Shown here: piece after piece, positions 60,454 through 64,000 of the stretch
How positions within the stretch are numbered: the first letter of the stretch is position 1
How the letters are laid out: each line of letters starts with the position of its first letter
DNA from: Planctomycetia bacterium
Lineage (GTDB): Bacteria > Planctomycetota > Planctomycetia > Pirellulales > JACPPG01
Assembly (NCBI GenBank): GCA_016191115.1
Contig: JACPPG010000052.1
Location: forward strand, 1 to 64,000
Direction: 5' to 3'
DNA length: 64,000 nucleotides
Made by a program: the position numbers and the translations under genes
The notes under the pieces: generated by a model
What the model saw: the letters and a program-made list of their open reading frames with translations, nothing else
Database searches by the model: none
Told to the model about the DNA's origin: nothing

Positions 60454-61653
60454 ATGGCGAAGCAAACCTTTGAACGGAAGAAACCGCACGTCAACGTCGG
60501 CACCATCGGCCACATCGATCACGGCAAAACGACCCTCACCGGCGCGATTCTGGCGGTTCAGTCCGCCAAGGGAATGGCCAGCTTCAAGTCGTACGCCGAT
60601 ATCGCCAAGGGCGGCACGGTGCGCGATGAGACCAAGACCGTCACCATTGCCGTCAGCCACGTCGAGTACGAGACCGACAAACGGCACTACGCCCATATCG
60701 ACTGTCCCGGCCACGCCGACTTCATCAAGAACATGATCACCGGCGCCGCCCAGATGGACGGGGCGATCCTGGTCGTTTCCGCCGCCGACGGGCCGATGCC
60801 CCAGACGCGCGAGCACATTTTGCTTGCGCGGCAGGTGGGTGTGCCGGCGCTCGTCGTGTTCCTCAACAAGTGCGACCTGGTCGACGATCCCGAATTGCTC
60901 GAGCTGGTGGAGATGGAGCTTCGCGAGCTGCTGACCCACTACGGCTTCCCGGGCGACGAGATTCCCATCATCCGCGGCGCCGCCCGCGCGGCTTATGACA
61001 CTCCCAAGGACGAGGCGGCCAATAAGTGCATCGCCGAGCTGTTGGCCGCGGTGGACAGCTACATTCCCGAGCCGCCGCGCGAGGTCGACAAGCCGTTCTT
61101 GATGGCGGTCGAGGACGTCTTTTCGATCGAGGGCCGTGGCACCGTCGCCACCGGCCGGATCGACCGCGGCGTGGTCCACGTCGGCGATGAAGTCGAAGTC
61201 GTCGGCTTGACCAAGGAAGCCCGCAAGACGATCGTCACCGGCGTCGAGATGTTCAACAAGACGCTCGAGCAAGGGCAGGCCGGCGACAACGTCGGTTGCC
61301 TGTTGCGCGGCATCAAGCGCGACGACATCGAGCGCGGCCAGGTGCTGGCCAAGCCCGGCTCGATTACGCCGCACACCAAATTCGAGGCGGAAGTGTACGT
61401 GCTGTCAAAAGAGGAAGGCGGCCGGCATACGCCGTTCTTCAGCGGATACCGTCCGCAGTTTTACTTCCGGACGACCGACGTGACGGGCACGTCCGCGCTG
61501 ATGGGCGACGCGGAAATGTGCATGCCGGGAGACAACGCGCGGCTGTCGATCGAGTTGATCAGCCCCATCGCGATGGACGACGGCGTGCGGTTCGCCATTC
61601 GCGAGGGCGGGAAAACGGTCGGCTCGGGCGTCGTCACCAAAATCCTCGAATAG
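60454..61653 (+). CDS. tuf: Elongation factor Tu with atypical switch I
   Basis: This 399-residue GTPase delivers aminoacyl-tRNA to the ribosome. G1 GHIDHGKT, G3 DCPGH and G4 NKCD are intact, and domains 2 and 3 are complete. Switch I reads [21 protein letters not shown] instead of the usual RGITINTAHVEYE; the Thr that contacts Mg is kept, but the Arg-Gly-Ile part is replaced. AAGGGAG precedes the ATG. It follows four tRNAs and precedes tRNA-Trp and secE, the usual order. This switch I form appears to be lineage-specific, from memory. Confidence 0.97.
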   Translation: MAKQTFERKKPHVNVGTIGHIDHGKTTLTGAILAVQSAKGMASFKSYADIAKGGTVRDETKTVTIAVSHVEYETDKRHYAHIDCPGHADFIKNMITGAAQMDGAILVVSAADGPMPQTREHILLARQVGVPALVVFLNKCDLVDDPELLELVEMELRELLTHYGFPGDEIPIIRGAARAAYDTPKDEAANKCIAELLAAVDSYIPEPPREVDKPFLMAVEDVFSIEGRGTVATGRIDRGVVHVGDEVEVVGLTKEARKTIVTGVEMFNKTLEQGQAGDNVGCLLRGIKRDDIERGQVLAKPGSITPHTKFEAEVYVLSKEEGGRHTPFFSGYRPQFYFRTTDVTGTSALMGDAEMCMPGDNARLSIELISPIAMDDGVRFAIREGGKTVGSGVVTKILE

Positions 61654-61677
61654 TTTGCCTTGAAACCCCCGGACCAT

Positions 61678-61753
61678 AGGGGCGTAGCTCAACTGGCAGA
61701 GCGCTGGTCTCCAAAACCAGAGGTTGCGAGTTCGATTCCCGCCGCCCCTGCCA
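61678..61753 (+). tRNA. tRNA-Trp (anticodon CCA) with encoded CCA end
   Basis: Acceptor AGGGGCG/CGCCCCT, anticodon loop TCTCCAAAA read as CCA, and the T-loop GAGTTCGATTC. The 3' end GCCA is encoded, unlike the other tRNAs of the cluster. It lies between tuf and secE, the common bacterial position. Confidence 0.93.
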
Positions 61754-61976
61754 TGAATGATTGGGCGGCGGAAGGTCGATTTGACAGTGACTCAAGTGGC
61801 CCTTCCGTCGCCATCGCGTGCGTGTACTGAGTTGTCGAAGCCGTTTTTTCGTTTTTTAGCCGATTAGGGGCCGCGATCACCGGCCGGCCGAAGCTCCGCG
61901 CGATTCGCGAGGACGCGCGTTGCGAGGCTCGCTCGAAGGTGGCGCGGCGCAACGACCGGCCTATAGGACGCGTTCC

Positions 61977-62405
61977 ATGGCGACAGAAGGACAAACCGCT
62001 ATGTGGCGTGATTTTTTCAGCCTCGGCTTCTACAAGCGGAGCCAGGGACGGATTGCGCGCCAAGCGACGTTCGGGGTATTGGCCGTGGCCGTGGCCCTGG
62101 GCGTTTGGGCGATCCATGACCACTATCTAGGCGATCTCGGCCTGGCCATCCGCTACAGCATCTCCGGGCTGTTGTTTGTGGCCGGTTTGTGGTTGAGCTT
62201 TCGGGCCGTGAACGTGCCGCGGATCGCCGACTTCCTGATCGCCGTGGAAGCCGAGATGAACAAGGTCTCCTGGCCGTCGCGCAAGGAAATGTTCCGCAGC
62301 GCGATCGTCGTGATGATCACCATCTTCGGCCTGGCGGCGGTGTTGTTCGCGTACGACCTGGTGTGGCGAAACCTGTTGCAATTGCTCCGGGTCTTACCCG
62401 GCTAG
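61977..62405 (+). CDS. secE: Preprotein translocase subunit SecE
   Basis: This 142-residue SecE has a long N-terminal extension with two extra membrane helices (about 28-50 and 55-75). The conserved core follows: the EMNKVSWPSRKEMFRSAIVVM amphipathic and membrane helix with its last segment at about 110-135. SecE clamps SecY in the translocon. The ATG at 61977 is chosen because the upstream part of the frame is Arg/Ala-rich intergenic DNA. It is 93 bp upstream of nusG, the normal order. Confidence 0.92.
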   Translation: MATEGQTAMWRDFFSLGFYKRSQGRIARQATFGVLAVAVALGVWAIHDHYLGDLGLAIRYSISGLLFVAGLWLSFRAVNVPRIADFLIAVEAEMNKVSWPSRKEMFRSAIVVMITIFGLAAVLFAYDLVWRNLLQLLRVLPG

Positions 62406-62498
62406 GCAAAAGTGCGGAGAGATGCGGTCGGTGGCCAGTGGGGGCATCGTTCAGCGGGCCGTAACGGGAGCAAGCGTGGCGTGGGGACTTTGGGTGTG

Positions 62499-63311
62499 AT
62501 GGACGAAACAAATCATCCGTTCGACGAGCCTATGACTGGTGGTGACGGCGCTGCGCCGGAGCCGTTCGTCGGCGGCGTGCCGCCGATGGCCGCGCACGAC
62601 GGGCCGTCGGACGCGCCGAGCGAGGCGGAGGCCCCTTCGCCATCGGTCGAGCAGAGCGCGGTCCGGCACCCCGCCGAAGAACGGCCGCCCGAAGCGCCCG
62701 CGGAGGCCGCCGATGAATCCGATGCCCATGAACCCGACGCTGGGACGTCGAGCGAAGTCTTGCGTCCCGAGCCTACCGGAGATCGTCACTGGTACATCCT
62801 CAAAGTGCAAAGCAATCGCGAGGATTCGATCCGCGACGCGCTCGAGCGACGCATCAAGATCGCCGGCCTGACGGATTTCTTCGGCGAGATCATTGTCCCG
62901 ATCGAGATGGTCTCCGAGTTCAAGGGGGGCAAGAAGCGCGTGGTCAAGCGCAAGCTGTACCCCGGCTACATCATGGTCAATATGGAGATCAACGAGGACA
63001 CGTGGTTCCTGGTGCGCGAGACGCCGGGGATCGGCGACTTCACCGGTTCGGGCGGCAAGCCCAGCCCCATGCTGCCGCACGAGGTCAGCCGCATCGTCAC
63101 CAAGGCCGAGGAGAAGACCGACGAGGCGCCGAAGCTGAAGATCAGCTTCAAGCCGGGCGACCGGGCGAAGATCACCGAAGGGACGTTCGAGAATTTCGAG
63201 GGGGACGTCGACAGCATCGACGAACAGAACGGTCGGGTCACGGTCATGATCAACATTTTCGGCCGCTCGACGCCGGTCGAGCTGGAGTACTGGCAGATCG
63301 AGGCAATTTGA
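62499..63311 (+). CDS. nusG: Transcription elongation/antitermination factor NusG with acidic N-terminal extension
   Basis: The 270-residue product has the NGN domain (about 90-205; HWYILKVQSNREDSIRDAL, PGYIMVNMEIN) and a KOW domain (about 212-268; KPGDRAKITEGTFENFEGDV). The first 85 residues are a Pro/Ala/Glu-rich disordered extension not found in E. coli NusG (about 180 residues). It couples RNA polymerase with ribosomes or Rho. I chose the ATG at 62499; the upstream frame to 62412 lacks support. rplK follows 180 bp downstream. Confidence 0.92.
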   Translation: MDETNHPFDEPMTGGDGAAPEPFVGGVPPMAAHDGPSDAPSEAEAPSPSVEQSAVRHPAEERPPEAPAEAADESDAHEPDAGTSSEVLRPEPTGDRHWYILKVQSNREDSIRDALERRIKIAGLTDFFGEIIVPIEMVSEFKGGKKRVVKRKLYPGYIMVNMEINEDTWFLVRETPGIGDFTGSGGKPSPMLPHEVSRIVTKAEEKTDEAPKLKISFKPGDRAKITEGTFENFEGDVDSIDEQNGRVTVMINIFGRSTPVELEYWQIEAI

Positions 63312-63423
63312 AACAGTAGGCGGTAGGCAGTGAAGAACATAACCGGCCGGCGCTCGGCCGAGTGACCACAAACAACCTTTGGGCTTGGCAAGAGCCGAAA
63401 ACAAAACCACGCGCGTCCCGACC

Positions 63424-63445
63424 GTAGGGTGCTCTACGAGCACCG
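63424..63445 (+). repeat. Copy of GTAGGGTGCTCTACG repeat
   Basis: The same motif as the first hairpin at 55473, here followed by AGCACC. It lies in the 179-bp gap between nusG and rplK, outside any gene, where it may fold back on itself (GTGCTCTACGAGCAC). Confidence 0.5.
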
Positions 63446-63490
63446 CGGCGGGTGGAAGAAGCACGAACAAAGCATACGTAAGCAATCGTC

Positions 63491-63916
63491 ATGGCAAAGC
63501 AGCTTGTGGCACAGGTGAAGTTTCAGGTTCCCGGCGGACAGGCTACGCCCGCGCCGCCGGTCGGCACGTCGCTGGGGCGGTTCGGCGTCAATCTGGGCCA
63601 GTTCGTCATGCAGTTCAACGAACGGACGCGCGAAGCCGGCGGGATGCCCATCCCGGTCGTGGTCAGCGTGTACAACGACCGCAGTTTTGACTTCATCACC
63701 AAGAGCCCGCCCGCCGCCGCGCTATTGAAACAAGCCGCCAGCATCGCCAAGGGATCCGGCGTTCCCAACAAGGAGAAGGTAGGCAAGGTGACCTCGGCAC
63801 AGGTCGAGGAGATCGTCAAAAGGAAATTGGCCGATCTCAACGCCCGCGACGTCGAGCACGCCAAGCGGATGGTGGAAGGCACCGCGCGAAGCATGGGGAT
63901 CACGATCGAGGGTTGA
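63491..63916 (+). CDS. rplK: 50S ribosomal protein L11
   Basis: This 141-residue L11 has the N-terminal [25 protein letters not shown], the RNA-binding C-terminal domain (about 70-141; [24 protein letters not shown]) and the terminal [13 protein letters not shown]. It binds the GTPase-associated centre of 23S rRNA. An ATG following the previous gene by 179 bp starts it. rplA is expected next. Confidence 0.97.
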   Translation: MAKQLVAQVKFQVPGGQATPAPPVGTSLGRFGVNLGQFVMQFNERTREAGGMPIPVVVSVYNDRSFDFITKSPPAAALLKQAASIAKGSGVPNKEKVGKVTSAQVEEIVKRKLADLNARDVEHAKRMVEGTARSMGITIEG

Positions 63917-63985
63917 GAGAAAAAGACGTCCATTTCGGTCGGGCGGAGGCAGGCCACGGGCGACCAACACCACAGCGTACGACAC

Positions 63986-64000
63986 ATGACAAAACCCACC
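63986..64000 (+). CDS. rplA: Possible start of rplA, cut by window edge
   Basis: An ATG at 63986 begins a frame, MTKPT, that runs off the window. Its position after rplK fits rplA, encoding ribosomal protein L1, but five codons are not enough to confirm it and no clear ribosome binding site is visible. Confidence 0.25.

Overview
This window comes from a GC-rich planctomycete, probably of the Pirellula type. The evidence is a set of lineage-typical families: a PVC-type haem-binding CxxCH protein, a secreted BNR/dockerin protein with a FEALEPRLVL motif near its N-terminus, a VPEPS (PEP-CTERM) sorting tail, a sigma-70 factor with an N-terminal helix-turn-helix region, and an EF-Tu with an atypical switch I. 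The placement is inferred from protein content only.

Region 1 (1-31.5 kb) is a signalling and stress island. It encodes five histidine kinases: a 2092-residue HAMP-array hybrid kinase, its REC-HisKA-HATPase-REC partner, a kinase with an ethylene-receptor-like membrane domain, a triple-PAS hybrid kinase and a small PAS kinase. With them are an HPt protein, three receiver or ANTAR regulators, two NtrC-type sigma-54 activators and CsrA. Between the regulators lie small envelope and stress genes: a DUF1328-like protein, CsbD, DUF883/YqjE-like proteins, PRC-barrel, iron permease family, ferritin-like, Tyr-rich, BON and MscS proteins. Nine intergenic sites in this island match the sigma-54 -24/-12 pattern GGCA(C/T)-N7-TGC, each in the right orientation and mostly 30-90 nt upstream of a start codon. 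A tenth site lies just outside it before an 85-residue gene. This suggests that the kinases, HPt and NtrC proteins drive one sigma-54 stress regulon. Two homologous RNAs of about 90 nt, each with its own promoter and terminator, also sit in the island.

Region 2 (31.5-35.7 kb) holds a 5'-truncated UdgX-type uracil-DNA glycosylase remnant, a secreted protein of unknown function flanked by two inverted copies of a short mobile repeat, and a secreted alpha/beta hydrolase.

Region 3 (35.7-57 kb) holds a DEAD-box RNA helicase and a run of minus-strand exported redox or beta-propeller proteins: a propeller-phosphoesterase, a c-type cytochrome, a propeller with CxxCH, a copper-protein-like lipoprotein, and a PVC haem protein fused to a ceramidase domain. 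The last is frameshifted and truncated by a repeat. Next come a BNR/dockerin protein that converges on and overlaps a PEP-CTERM gene carrying an in-frame stop, an SGNH hydrolase with a TPR-like segment, a sugar isomerase/epimerase and an exported protein of unknown function.

Region 4 (57-64 kb) is housekeeping: a sigma-70 factor, then tRNA-Thr, tRNA-Tyr, tRNA-Gly, tRNA-Thr, tuf, tRNA-Trp, secE, nusG and rplK, with rplA probably starting at the window edge.

A MITE-like repeat of about 157 bp with CAGGGCC(A/G)TTC termini and 9-10 bp target duplications occurs eight times (one copy strongly deleted). A second repeat family sharing its core occurs once.
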